A stretch of 64,000 nucleotides of DNA, taken from positions 1-64,000 of the forward strand of contig NZ_JYJA01000040.1 in the NCBI RefSeq assembly GCF_000956465.1, written 5' to 3'. Every line of letters begins with the position of its first letter. Within the stretch, counting starts at the first letter, position 1. Both the position numbers and the translations under genes were made by a program. Source of the stretch: Microbacterium trichothecenolyticum. Lineage in GTDB: Bacteria; Actinomycetota; Actinomycetes; Actinomycetales; Microbacteriaceae. The notes beneath the pieces were generated by a model, which was not told where the DNA came from, did no database searches, and saw only the letters and a list, made by a program, of their open reading frames with translations. Positions 50,814-59,288 of the stretch are shown piece by piece.

Positions 50814-50984
50814 TCAACGCTCCTCTCGGAAATCGACGTGCTTGCGGATGACCGGGTCGTACTTCTTGAGCACGATGCGGTCGGGGTTGTTGCGGCGGTT
50901 CTTGCGCGTGACGTAGGTGTAACCCGTGCCCGCGGTCGAACGCAGCTTGATGATCGGACGGACGTCCTGTGCCTTCTTGGCCAT
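50814..50984 (-). CDS. rpmG: 50S ribosomal protein L33 (bL33), cysteine-free
   Basis: A 56-residue L33 read from the ATG at 50984: AKKAQDVRPIIKLRSTAGTG, TYVTRKNRRNNPDRIVLKKYDP and VIRKHVDFREER. The four Cys of zinc-binding L33 are replaced, as in other C-minus paralogues. Its ATG overlaps the rpmB stop (TAATG). Confidence 0.96.
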   Translation of the reverse strand: MAKKAQDVRPIIKLRSTAGTGYTYVTRKNRRNNPDRIVLKKYDPVIRKHVDFREER

Positions 50985-51220
50985 TAGAGCTTCACACCCT
51001 TCGCCTGGAGGTCACGCACGACCGCCTCGATGCCGCGAGCGTCGATGACCTTGATGCCCTTGGCCGAAACGTTCAGCTTGATGTTGCGACCCAGCGACGG
51101 AACGAAGTAGGTCTTCTTCTGCACGTTCGGGTCGAAGCGGCGCTTCGTCCGGCGGTGCGAGTGCGAGATGTTGTGACCGAAGCCGGGAACTGCTCCAGTC
51201 ACCTGGCACACTGCTGCCAT
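50984..51220 (-). CDS. rpmB: 50S ribosomal protein L28 (bL28)
   Basis: A 78-residue L28: MAAVCQVTGAVPGFGHNISHSHRRTKRRFDPN, then VPSLGRNIKLNVSAKGIKVID. Only one Cys is present, as in the zinc-independent form. SD GGAGACA precedes the ATG. It heads the rpmB-rpmG-rpsN operon, preceded by about 140 nt of probable leader with a hairpin GTGAAGCC/GGCTTCAC near 51240-51259. Confidence 0.97.
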   Translation of the reverse strand: MAAVCQVTGAVPGFGHNISHSHRRTKRRFDPNVQKKTYFVPSLGRNIKLNVSAKGIKVIDARGIEAVVRDLQAKGVKL

Positions 51221-51362
51221 AGTGATGTCTCCTTAGTACCGTGAAGCCGGACGGCTTCACCCAAGATCCCTTGTCTGCACCCCGCGCCGGATCCGGCCGG
51301 TGAAGGCCCGCGAACTGGTGTGGGATACGTACTGCGTGCTGGAGGCGCGCAGACAAAGAGTC

Positions 51363-51368
51363 AGTCTA
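51363..51368 (-). promoter_or_regulatory. Possible -10 box of the rpmB operon
   Basis: TAGACT on the minus strand, about 143 nt before rpmB. No convincing -35 is seen 17 bp upstream. I looked for a Zur-type palindrome in 51221-51430 and saw none. Confidence 0.35.
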
Positions 51369-51430
51369 GCACGGACGGATGCTGCGCCCCGCCGGCTCCC
51401 ACCGGCGCTGGGCATGCCGCATCCCGGCGG

Positions 51431-52765
51431 TCAGGCGGTGAGCGTGTAGCGCGACGTGCCGGCGAGGCGTGGAGTGCGCTGGGCGTCGATCCACGGCGGG
51501 GGAATGAGCCACACCTTCGCATCGATGCCGAGACCGTCGACGCGGATCTCCCACCCGTCGGCATGGAGCCGATGGTGACACCCGGTGCACAGCAGGACGC
51601 CGTTCTCGAGGTCGGTGCGCCCGCCGTCGCGATCCCACCATTCGAGGTGGTGCCCGTGGCACCAGGCCGGTGGCGCCCCGCAGCCGGCGCATCCGCCGTC
51701 GCGCTCGCCGAGCGCGAGCTTCTGCGCCGGGGTGAAGAGGCGCTTCGCGCGCCCCCAGTCGAGGATCTCACTGTCACCGCCGAGCACGCACGGGATGATC
51801 TGCGCATCTGCCGCCAGGCGGCGCAGCGCGGACGCGGGGATCGGCTGGGCGATGCCGTCGATCGTCGCGGCGCCCGTGCCCGCCTCGAGATCTGCGAGGT
51901 CCATCCGCACGACGACGGTCGCGGTCACCCCAGTGGGCACCCGGTCGCACCCGATCGCGTGGCGGCAGAGGTCCGCGAGCGCATCCGCCTGCATCTGTCG
52001 AACCGATCGCGGGTCTCGGTCGACCTCGTCGGCGTGTTCGTTGCGGCACAGCGCATCGCCGACGAGCGCGTCGAACGCCGCCTTGACCGGCGCTCCCGTC
52101 TCCGGGTCGAGCTTGCCGGAGATCACCAGCATCCCGTCTCGCTCCTGAATCTGGAGGGTCCGCTCGGAGACGAGCTGCTCGTGTCGCGGCTCGACGCCGT
52201 CGGGATCGAGGTGCGCCTCGGCGCGGGCCAGGAGCTTGCCGAGTTCGTCGGGGCGCAACCCCGGAGCCAGCCCCACGAGCTGCCGCTCTGCTTCGTCGAG
52301 CCGGGCCGCATCGACGCGCACGGCCAGCCGGTCGAGCAGGCTGATGATCGCAGCGGCCGGCGTCATGCCGATCCCGCCGCCCGCCACCGCCTCGGCGACA
52401 TGCGGGCGCTTCGCGGGCAGCGCCTCACCGGTGAGCGACACCCGAGGCGCGGTCGCCTCACCGACCTGCACGATGCGCACCGCCTCACCGACGCTCGTGC
52501 CGGTGGTCGTCGAGATCAGCACCGCCGGCGATGCGAAACCCTGCTTCTTCGCGAGCGAATCCTTGCCGAGCTCTCGGCGCGACTGCCGCGAGATCTCGGC
52601 CGCTACGGGGGCGAACGCGGCATCGACATGGCGCTTCAGCGCACCGAATGCCTGGTTCACCGCCACGAGTTCAGCCGGCGTCAGAGCGCCGGCAGGACGG
52701 CCGCCGCCCGCGGTCGTGAGTGCGCAGAGCGCCTCCGCGATGCCGTCGAGCGGTGTTGCTTTCAT
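51431..52765 (-). CDS. DUF222/HNH endonuclease-domain protein, 13E12 repeat family (copy 2)
   Basis: The predicted protein has 444 residues. The DUF222 domain covers about residues 20-300. The HNH part reads CAGCGAPPAWCHGHHLEWWDRDGG and then CTGCHHRLHADGW, with both CxxC pairs and the catalytic HH. It is clearly diverged from the copy at 6645-8129 but of the same family. The start is leaderless, with TAAGGT (52772-52777) 6 nt before the ATG, and two tandem 19-bp repeats lie directly upstream. The biological role is not established. Confidence 0.9.
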   Translation of the reverse strand: MKATPLDGIAEALCALTTAGGGRPAGALTPAELVAVNQAFGALKRHVDAAFAPVAAEISRQSRRELGKDSLAKKQGFASPAVLISTTTGTSVGEAVRIVQVGEATAPRVSLTGEALPAKRPHVAEAVAGGGIGMTPAAAIISLLDRLAVRVDAARLDEAERQLVGLAPGLRPDELGKLLARAEAHLDPDGVEPRHEQLVSERTLQIQERDGMLVISGKLDPETGAPVKAAFDALVGDALCRNEHADEVDRDPRSVRQMQADALADLCRHAIGCDRVPTGVTATVVVRMDLADLEAGTGAATIDGIAQPIPASALRRLAADAQIIPCVLGGDSEILDWGRAKRLFTPAQKLALGERDGGCAGCGAPPAWCHGHHLEWWDRDGGRTDLENGVLLCTGCHHRLHADGWEIRVDGLGIDAKVWLIPPPWIDAQRTPRLAGTSRYTLTA

Positions 52766-52776
52766 GGCTCGACCTT

Positions 52777-52814
52777 AGAACATACCTACGACATCAGAAC
52801 ATGCCTACGACATC
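52777..52814. repeat. Two tandem 19-bp repeats upstream of the second 13E12 gene
   Basis: AGAACATACCTACGACATC (52777-52795) is followed directly by AGAACATGCCTACGACATC (52796-52814), 18 of 19 identical. Read on the gene's strand they contain GATGTCGTAGG, close to GATGTCGGAGG at 6615-6625 upstream of the first 13E12 gene. Probably part of the repeat element or its promoter. Confidence 0.6.
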
Positions 52815-53068
52815 GAGATCACCCTCTGGAACCAGCTGAGAAGGGGGGCCCTTCGGCGTCGGCACCCGCCCCTCGTGCCCCTTCTTAACGCGGCCCTGTC
52901 CCCGCGATACCCCTCCTCAGCGCTGCATTCCGCCACGGGAATGCATCGTCGGAGTTGCTCCAAGACAGCGGGCGCCGGCGGCGCACCGCATTGTGCGCCC
53001 CTACAAAATCCCGCACCGCACCGCATTTCGGGTGGACCATGTCGTCAATCCCGGGAGAGGGGATGGAC
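52815..53068. other. Intergenic region before the large membrane protein gene
   Basis: No gene is convincing here. A short hairpin is present, TGCATTCC (52924-52931) with GGAATGCA (52938-52945). An upstream in-frame extension of the next gene from 52955 is possible but has no conserved features. Confidence 0.4.
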
Positions 53069-56000
53069 ATGAGCGCAACGCACGACGACGGACCCCTGTG
53101 GCCTGCGTCTCCGTTCGATCTCGCCGACGCGCACCGGTGCCCGTCGTGCTTCACCGCCGTCACCGCGCGGGTATGCCCCGCGTGCGGCTTCGCGCTGACC
53201 GACCCGGGCGCCCCGCGCGTGCTCGAGCTCGGCCGCCAGATGCTCACGCTGGAGCTGTCGCGTCAGCAGCTGATGGACGAGATCCGCCTCGCGCACGCGA
53301 CGGCTCTGGTCGCGAAAGCCGTCCCCACGCCCCCTCCAGGCGCCGCTGACGCGTCGCCCGGAGCCTCCGGGCGCGTGGGCCCAGCTGCGCCCGCAATGCT
53401 CGCGGGCCCGCCGGAGCTCGTCGCGGCCGACGCCGTCGCCGCCGCCGGCGTGGCCGTGCATCTGGCGCCCGCCGCCGACGCGATCAGCGACTCGGCGCCG
53501 CCGACCGGCGCCACCGCCGTCGTGGCCCAGCCAGCGGCGGAGGGGGCGTCCCTCACAGCGCCCGACGCGCTCGAGCTCGTCACCGTGCCGGAGTCCACCA
53601 CCGCGGCGCCCGCGACGACGGCATCCGAGATCGTGGTGCCCCCGAAGCCGCCCGCACCGGCCGCTTCGGCGCCGCAGGGGCCTGGTGGGCCGTCCGCACC
53701 CGTCGCGGTGGCGGCATCCGCTCCCCGCCGCCGGCTCACGGTACCGGTGCTGCTGCTCATCGTCGGCGTGTCGCTGGTCGGCATCGCCGCCGTGTTCTTC
53801 CTGCTGCTCGCGTGGTTCTACGCCGACATCGGCGTGCGCGCGCTCATCATCGGCGGCATCACACTCGCGACGATCGCGTTGGCCTCGTGGCTGCGCCGCC
53901 GCGATCTGGGGGCGACGGCCGAGGGCATCGGCGCGCTCGGTGTGGGATTGCTCGCGCTGGACGCGTGGGCCGTGCGGGCGAACGACCTGTTCGGAACCGG
54001 TTCGACCGACGCCGCTCTGTATACGGGGTTGTCCGCTCTCGTCGTCGCGGTGACCTGCCGCCTGTGGGCGCGAGTGTCGCATCTACGCGGACCCGACCTC
54101 GCCGCGTCGCTGGCACTGCCCGCGGGCCTCGGATTCCTCGTGGGCGGAGTGACGTCGCTGCCGCCCACGGAAGCCCTCACCGCCGGCCTGCTCGGCGCCG
54201 CCGGCGGCGGGCTGGTGCACGCGCTTCCGGCGCCTTGGTCGTCGGCGCGGCGCGGCGAGGACCACGCTGCCGAGCGCCTGGTGCTCGCGCTCAGCGGGGT
54301 GGGTGCCCTGGTCGGTGCGGGTCTCACCGCGGCGTTCCTGACCGCGGACGCACTGCCGGTCGTGATCTGGTCGAGCATCGGGCTCGTCGTGCTCGGCGCC
54401 GCGCACGCGTGGCTCGCCCATCGGCCGGTCGACGGCGCTCGCTTGCCCGCCGCCGCCGTGGTCTCGGGCGTCGCCTCGGTGGTCGCGACGGCGGCTGCGG
54501 GTCTCGCAGGCTGGCAGCTCGCGCTGCGCAGCAACCTCCCGGTCTACGGCGTGCTGGTCGCCCCCGTGCTCGCCGTGCTCGTCGCCGTCGCCATCGACGT
54601 CGTGCGCAGCCGACGCGGCACACCCGCATGGGTGCCTGCGGCGATCGCATCGGCGGTCGTCGCCGGGCTGTCGATCGTCGCCGTGGCGCTCGGCTGGGGC
54701 GTGCAGGCCATCACCGTCATCGGCGCCTCCTGGACGGCGTGGCGCACGGATGCCTTCGCCGTGCCTGTCGAGGCCCCCGAGGCCCCGCTGCTCGCGGTGA
54801 TCGCCGCCGTCGTCATCACAGGCCTGCTGTTCGCCGCTCCCGCACTGGCCCGGCCCGTGCTGCGCGAGCTCGTGCCGGTGGTGACTACGATCCTGCTGCT
54901 GGTCGCGGGCGCGCGCACGGCGGTGCCCGGCGTGCTCGTCGGGGTCTCCGTCGCGCTGGTCGTCGTCACTGTCGTCGTCGTTGCGATCCTGCGGAACCGC
55001 GATCGGCGACGCGCCGATGACGCCGGCGCCGCGCCGGAACCCGACGCCGGCCTCATGGCGCGCGGAGTCCCGCTGGGGTATCTGATCGCCGGCGGGGTCG
55101 CCGCCGCGACCGCCTACGCGGGCGGGGTGGCGACGCCGTGGCTGTGGCTCGTCGGGGTCGCGGTCGCGATGGCGTACCCGATCGCGCTGCGGCTGGCCCT
55201 GCGGCCGATCGGGGTGGCAGCGGTGGCGGCGGCACTCGCTCCGGTGGCCGTCGCCGCCCTGTCGACTCCGCTCGCTGCGGGGGCGACGTCCGCGGTGACA
55301 GGACTGTACGGCGAGGCGACGCCCGTCATCGCGGTGCTGCTGCAGTGGGTCGCTCTGGCGACGCTGGTCGCGGCCGTCGCTCTCCCGGTCGAACAGGCGA
55401 GCCGCACCGGGCTGGCCGCAGCCGCCGAGGTCCTCGCCGCGATCGGGCTGGCGGGCACCTTCTCGGCGGTGGCGGTGAACCCCGCCGCCCTCTCCGAGAA
55501 CGCCTTGCTCACCGCGATCGGCGAGCCCGGTCTCGGCATCGCGCGCGGCGCGCTGCTGCTCGCAGGTCTCACGATCGTCGCCTTCGGCCTCACCCGCATC
55601 TCCGGGGTGCCCACGATCCTGGCCGCAGCCCTGACGGCGCCCGTCGCCGCCGCGACGGCGTACGACGTGCTCGGCACCCTCGAGCTGCGCTCGACGGACT
55701 GGGCACCGCTCGCCCTCACCGCCGCCGCAGTGGTCGTGCCGCTCGTCTCGGCGGCCACCGCGTTCCCGCGTCGCACCGCGGACGCGGCGCCACCCGTGCC
55801 GGTCTCGCAGTGGCCCGCCGACATCGCTCCCGCCCCTCCGCGACCTCGCCCGGCGGATCGAGTGTTCCGCAGGCTCGCCGCCGATCTCGGCGCGGCCCTC
55901 ACGGTGCTCGTCGTGGTGTGGCCGGTGGCTCCTCTGCTCGTATGGGCCGCACTCGCGATCATCGCCGTCGGCTTCGCCGCGGCATCCGTTTGCCGCGGGT

Positions 56001-58555
56001 GGGTGGGGACGATCGCGGCGGATCCCGCCGACGATCGCTTCGCGACGACGCGCAACGGGATGCCGCTCCTCGACGCCCCGCGCCGCCTGCTGGCGTGGCC
56101 GGCGGTCGTCGCGGCGATCGCGGCGTGGTGGACGTGGCTCGACGCCGGCACCCCCGACACGTACTACACGGTGGAGTCGTACGTGGTGCCGTCCGCCGTG
56201 GTGCTCGTGGTGTTCGCCGCTCTGCTGGCGCGGCTGCGCCGCCGCGTCGAGGCGACCATCGCCCTCGCCGGCGGTCTCGCACTCGGGCTGTGGACGCCCG
56301 CCGTCGAGGGGTGGAGCGGGGACCCGCTGCGCGGCGTGGTCATAGCCCTCGTCGCGGTGGCGGTGTGCCTGGCACTGTCGTTCACGCCGGTGCGCAGCAT
56401 CCGTCCCGCCGCTCCTCTCGGAGCCGCCGTCGCGGTGATCGCGATCGGGCTGGTCGCCGTCGAGCGCGCGGTCGAGGGGCCCGACTGGCAGGTGCTCTGG
56501 CTCGTGCTGCTGGTCGCCGTCGCGTACGCATCGGGCTGGGGCGCGACCCTCGCCCGGCCGAGCCGTCTCGCGTCCGGGCTCTACGCACTCATCGTGCCCC
56601 CGGCCGCCCTCATCGCGGCGATCGTCGCGATCGTGCCGCTCGCCGACGAGCCGCGCATCGTCGCCGGGACGATCATCATGCTCGCCGCACTGCACCTCGC
56701 CGCCGCGGGGCTGGACCGTCTTCCGCTGACCGGCACGACCCGCTGGATCTCGCTCGCGGGAGCCTTCGCCGTCGGCGCCGCGGGCTGGTTCCTGGGGGCG
56801 GCGACCCAGGTCGAGGCGGTGTCGCTCCCCGTCGCCGCGATGTGTCTCATCGGAGCCGTGCTCGGCATGCTCCGGCGTCGACGGGCCGGCGATGTCTGGC
56901 CCGGAGCGGAGGGCCCCGCGTGGATCGTGGGTCTGGTGCTCGCCACCGCGCCGAGCCTCCTGGTCGCGGCCGAGCCCCTGCGTGCATGGGCGTACATCGT
57001 GCTCACCCTCGCGGCGGCGGCCGGAGTGGCAGCGCTGCGCGAGCCCGCGCGCGAACTCGTCGCCGCGGCGGCCGTACCGGCGCCGGTGCAGGTCACCGCG
57101 CCGCCGGCGCCCGCGAGGGGCGCGGTACCGCCCATCCCGCCCGGGCCGTTCGCGACGAACGCCCCGTCCGCGCAGCTCTCCGCCTACGCTCCGCCCGCGG
57201 GATCGCCCGTGCAGCCCGCCGCGCCGCCGGCCGTCGCGCCCGACGCAGCCGTCGCGGCGTCCGTGCCCGACGCAGCCGTCGGGCCGTCCGCCCCGCGGAC
57301 GCCGCGGTTCGTGGACATCTGGTCGCTGCGCACCCCGACGGCGATGCTGCTCGGATTCGCCGCCGTCCTCATGGGGCTGCGCGGGCTCGTCCCGCCGGCC
57401 CTCGAGGGCGACGCCGCCGCGGCGATCGTCACGGGCCTCGGCGTCGTCGCGGTGGCCGTCCTGCTGACGGCACGCGCAGCGGCCGATGCCGCCGCCCGCG
57501 GCGCGGCCGTCCTCGCCGGCGCCGGGACCGTCCTCCTCGTCGCGATGTCGCTCACACGCCCCGAGGCTGATCTCGTGCTCACGACAGTGACCGCCGTCGT
57601 CGGCGGGGTGCTCGGCGTCGCGGGCGCGTCGGTGCTGGGTCTGCGGCGCTGGGCGCCGCTCGGCGGCGTGCTCGCCGTCGGCGGACTCGTCGTCGCGATG
57701 GTCGCGTGCGGCGTGCGATTCCTCGAGATCGCACCCGCGGGCGGGCTCGAGCCCGACCTCTGGGCGGTGGCGGGTGCCGGGATCGCCGGCGCGATCGCGC
57801 TGGCCGCGCTCCGCGCGACGCCGTCGCGCGCGGTCAGCCTCGCCGCCGGCGCGGGCTTCGCGGTCGCATCGGTGCTGTTCGCACTGGCCGAGCTGCAGCT
57901 GCTGCTCGTGCAGCAGACGGGCGACGAGATCCGCACCGCCGCAGTGATGTCGGCGCTGACCGCGGCCACGGTCATCGGGACGGCCGCGCGCGCCCGCCTC
58001 GGACCGGCCCTCGCGATCGCGGCCGCCATCGCGGGCGCGGGCTTCGGCATCCTGGCCCTCACGGTCGGGGACGTGCGGCCCTGGGAACTGGTCACGGTGC
58101 CGCCGGCGCTCGGCGGCATCGCGTACGGCGTGCGCACCCTGCGTCGCGAATCGGCGTCACGCACGTGGCCGACGCTCGGCCCGTGGCTGGCGCTGCTGAC
58201 GGTGCCGTCGCTGCTGACCGACTTCGCGGGCTCGCCGTCCGTCGTGGCAGCCGAGGTGGCGTGGCTGGGCGAGCCCGAGCTCTGGCGCATCGTCTCGCTC
58301 GGCCTCGTCGCGCTGGCGATGGTGGTGATCGGCGCGATCCACCGGCTGCAGGCGCCCCTCCTGCTCGGCTCGGCGGTGCTGATCGTGCACGCGGTCGCCC
58401 AGCTGTGGCCGTGGATCTCCACCGCGTACGTCGCGGTGCCGTGGTGGCTGTGGCTCGGCTTGGGCGGCGCGCTCCTCATCTTCATGGCCGCCCGCTACGA
58501 GAAGAACATGAAGGCGCTGCGCACGACCGTGGTCGCGGTCACGTCGCTTCGCTGA
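53069..58555 (+). CDS. Very large multi-spanning membrane protein with N-terminal zinc ribbon (SCO7613-type)
   Basis: The predicted protein has 1828 residues. Residues about 20-45 form a zinc ribbon (CPSCF, then CPACGF). A helical segment with LELSRQQLMDEIRLAHA follows, then about 130 residues of Ala/Pro-rich linker. From about residue 210 to the end there are dozens of membrane helices with short loops, broken by a Pro-rich cytosolic or outer stretch around 1340-1410. The layout resembles actinobacterial proteins named after a SCO7613 C-terminal domain. The function is unknown. The ATG at 53069 has GAGAGGGG upstream. It overlaps the convergent glycosylase gene by 17 bp. Confidence 0.85.
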   Translation: MSATHDDGPLWPASPFDLADAHRCPSCFTAVTARVCPACGFALTDPGAPRVLELGRQMLTLELSRQQLMDEIRLAHATALVAKAVPTPPPGAADASPGASGRVGPAAPAMLAGPPELVAADAVAAAGVAVHLAPAADAISDSAPPTGATAVVAQPAAEGASLTAPDALELVTVPESTTAAPATTASEIVVPPKPPAPAASAPQGPGGPSAPVAVAASAPRRRLTVPVLLLIVGVSLVGIAAVFFLLLAWFYADIGVRALIIGGITLATIALASWLRRRDLGATAEGIGALGVGLLALDAWAVRANDLFGTGSTDAALYTGLSALVVAVTCRLWARVSHLRGPDLAASLALPAGLGFLVGGVTSLPPTEALTAGLLGAAGGGLVHALPAPWSSARRGEDHAAERLVLALSGVGALVGAGLTAAFLTADALPVVIWSSIGLVVLGAAHAWLAHRPVDGARLPAAAVVSGVASVVATAAAGLAGWQLALRSNLPVYGVLVAPVLAVLVAVAIDVVRSRRGTPAWVPAAIASAVVAGLSIVAVALGWGVQAITVIGASWTAWRTDAFAVPVEAPEAPLLAVIAAVVITGLLFAAPALARPVLRELVPVVTTILLLVAGARTAVPGVLVGVSVALVVVTVVVVAILRNRDRRRADDAGAAPEPDAGLMARGVPLGYLIAGGVAAATAYAGGVATPWLWLVGVAVAMAYPIALRLALRPIGVAAVAAALAPVAVAALSTPLAAGATSAVTGLYGEATPVIAVLLQWVALATLVAAVALPVEQASRTGLAAAAEVLAAIGLAGTFSAVAVNPAALSENALLTAIGEPGLGIARGALLLAGLTIVAFGLTRISGVPTILAAALTAPVAAATAYDVLGTLELRSTDWAPLALTAAAVVVPLVSAATAFPRRTADAAPPVPVSQWPADIAPAPPRPRPADRVFRRLAADLGAALTVLVVVWPVAPLLVWAALAIIAVGFAAASVCRGWVGTIAADPADDRFATTRNGMPLLDAPRRLLAWPAVVAAIAAWWTWLDAGTPDTYYTVESYVVPSAVVLVVFAALLARLRRRVEATIALAGGLALGLWTPAVEGWSGDPLRGVVIALVAVAVCLALSFTPVRSIRPAAPLGAAVAVIAIGLVAVERAVEGPDWQVLWLVLLVAVAYASGWGATLARPSRLASGLYALIVPPAALIAAIVAIVPLADEPRIVAGTIIMLAALHLAAAGLDRLPLTGTTRWISLAGAFAVGAAGWFLGAATQVEAVSLPVAAMCLIGAVLGMLRRRRAGDVWPGAEGPAWIVGLVLATAPSLLVAAEPLRAWAYIVLTLAAAAGVAALREPARELVAAAAVPAPVQVTAPPAPARGAVPPIPPGPFATNAPSAQLSAYAPPAGSPVQPAAPPAVAPDAAVAASVPDAAVGPSAPRTPRFVDIWSLRTPTAMLLGFAAVLMGLRGLVPPALEGDAAAAIVTGLGVVAVAVLLTARAAADAAARGAAVLAGAGTVLLVAMSLTRPEADLVLTTVTAVVGGVLGVAGASVLGLRRWAPLGGVLAVGGLVVAMVACGVRFLEIAPAGGLEPDLWAVAGAGIAGAIALAALRATPSRAVSLAAGAGFAVASVLFALAELQLLLVQQTGDEIRTAAVMSALTAATVIGTAARARLGPALAIAAAIAGAGFGILALTVGDVRPWELVTVPPALGGIAYGVRTLRRESASRTWPTLGPWLALLTVPSLLTDFAGSPSVVAAEVAWLGEPELWRIVSLGLVALAMVVIGAIHRLQAPLLLGSAVLIVHAVAQLWPWISTAYVAVPWWLWLGLGGALLIFMAARYEKNMKALRTTVVAVTSLR

Positions 58556-59216
58556 CCTCGCGCGCACCGCGCCCCCAGCGGAACGACGACACGGTGATGT
58601 CGCCCGGGATCCAGTACCGCCAGGGGAACACGGCGGTGCCGGCGACCCCCGCCACCCCGACGCGCGGGCCCGACGCCACCTCCGCGAGCGGGTCGGTGAG
58701 CAGCTCCAGTCGTGCCGTGGCGCCGTGCAGCGGCGCACCGGTGATCGCGTCGATTCCGTCATGCAGCGGATGCCGCAGCCCCACCGCGTCGCCGAACCGG
58801 CCGGGTCCGCGCGCCAGGTCGCGCGGTGTGCGGGCCGCAGGTCGGCGGCGGGTCGCAGCATCCGCCCCCTCGATCACCTGCCCCGCTCGCAGCAGCACGC
58901 CGCCGGCGACCCCCTCGGGACCGCACACGACGTTCACGCACGAGTGGATGCCGTGGCTGAGGTACACGTACAGGTGCCCGGGTTCGCCCCACATCGTCGC
59001 GTTGCGCGCGGTCCGTCCCATGCGTGCGTGAGAGCCCGGATCGGGCACCGGTCCGGTGCCGCGGCCGTGGTACGCCTCGACCTCGGTGAGCCGCACCGCC
59101 ACCGTCTCACCCTCGACCACGGTCGTCAGACGGGCCCCGAGCAGGCGCGGCGCGACGTCGGCGGGAAGACCCCGCAGGTCGGCTCGGGTCGCCGCACGCC
59201 ACACGTCCCGCGCCAT
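58539..59216 (-). CDS. DNA-3-methyladenine glycosylase (AAG/MPG family)
   Basis: A 225-residue AAG-type glycosylase that removes alkylated purines in base-excision repair. Motifs: LTEVEAYHGRG with the catalytic Glu, PGSHARMGRTARNATMWG, and GHLYVYLSHGIHSCVNVVCGPEG. The loop after the catalytic Glu is shifted against the usual YxGxxDPASH pattern. TAGACT (59223-59228) is 6 nt before the ATG, so it is predicted leaderless. It diverges from an MFS exporter. Confidence 0.92.
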   Translation of the reverse strand: MARDVWRAATRADLRGLPADVAPRLLGARLTTVVEGETVAVRLTEVEAYHGRGTGPVPDPGSHARMGRTARNATMWGEPGHLYVYLSHGIHSCVNVVCGPEGVAGGVLLRAGQVIEGADAATRRRPAARTPRDLARGPGRFGDAVGLRHPLHDGIDAITGAPLHGATARLELLTDPLAEVASGPRVGVAGVAGTAVFPWRYWIPGDITVSSFRWGRGAREVSEAT

Positions 59217-59288
59217 GGGCCGAGTCTACGACCGCGCGTCGTGGCCGCGATGGGGTCGGCGAAGCCCCGCCGCCGATACTGTTCGCGC

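Noticed and set aside
51221..51430. Zur-regulated rpmB-rpmG-rpsN cluster
   Set aside because: The proteins are of the zinc-independent type, but no AT-rich Zur palindrome is seen upstream, only a weak -10.
54083..56695. 870-codon minus-strand frame inside the large membrane protein gene
   Set aside because: Asp/Arg/Gly-rich shadow of a hydrophobic coding sequence; no start context or domain.
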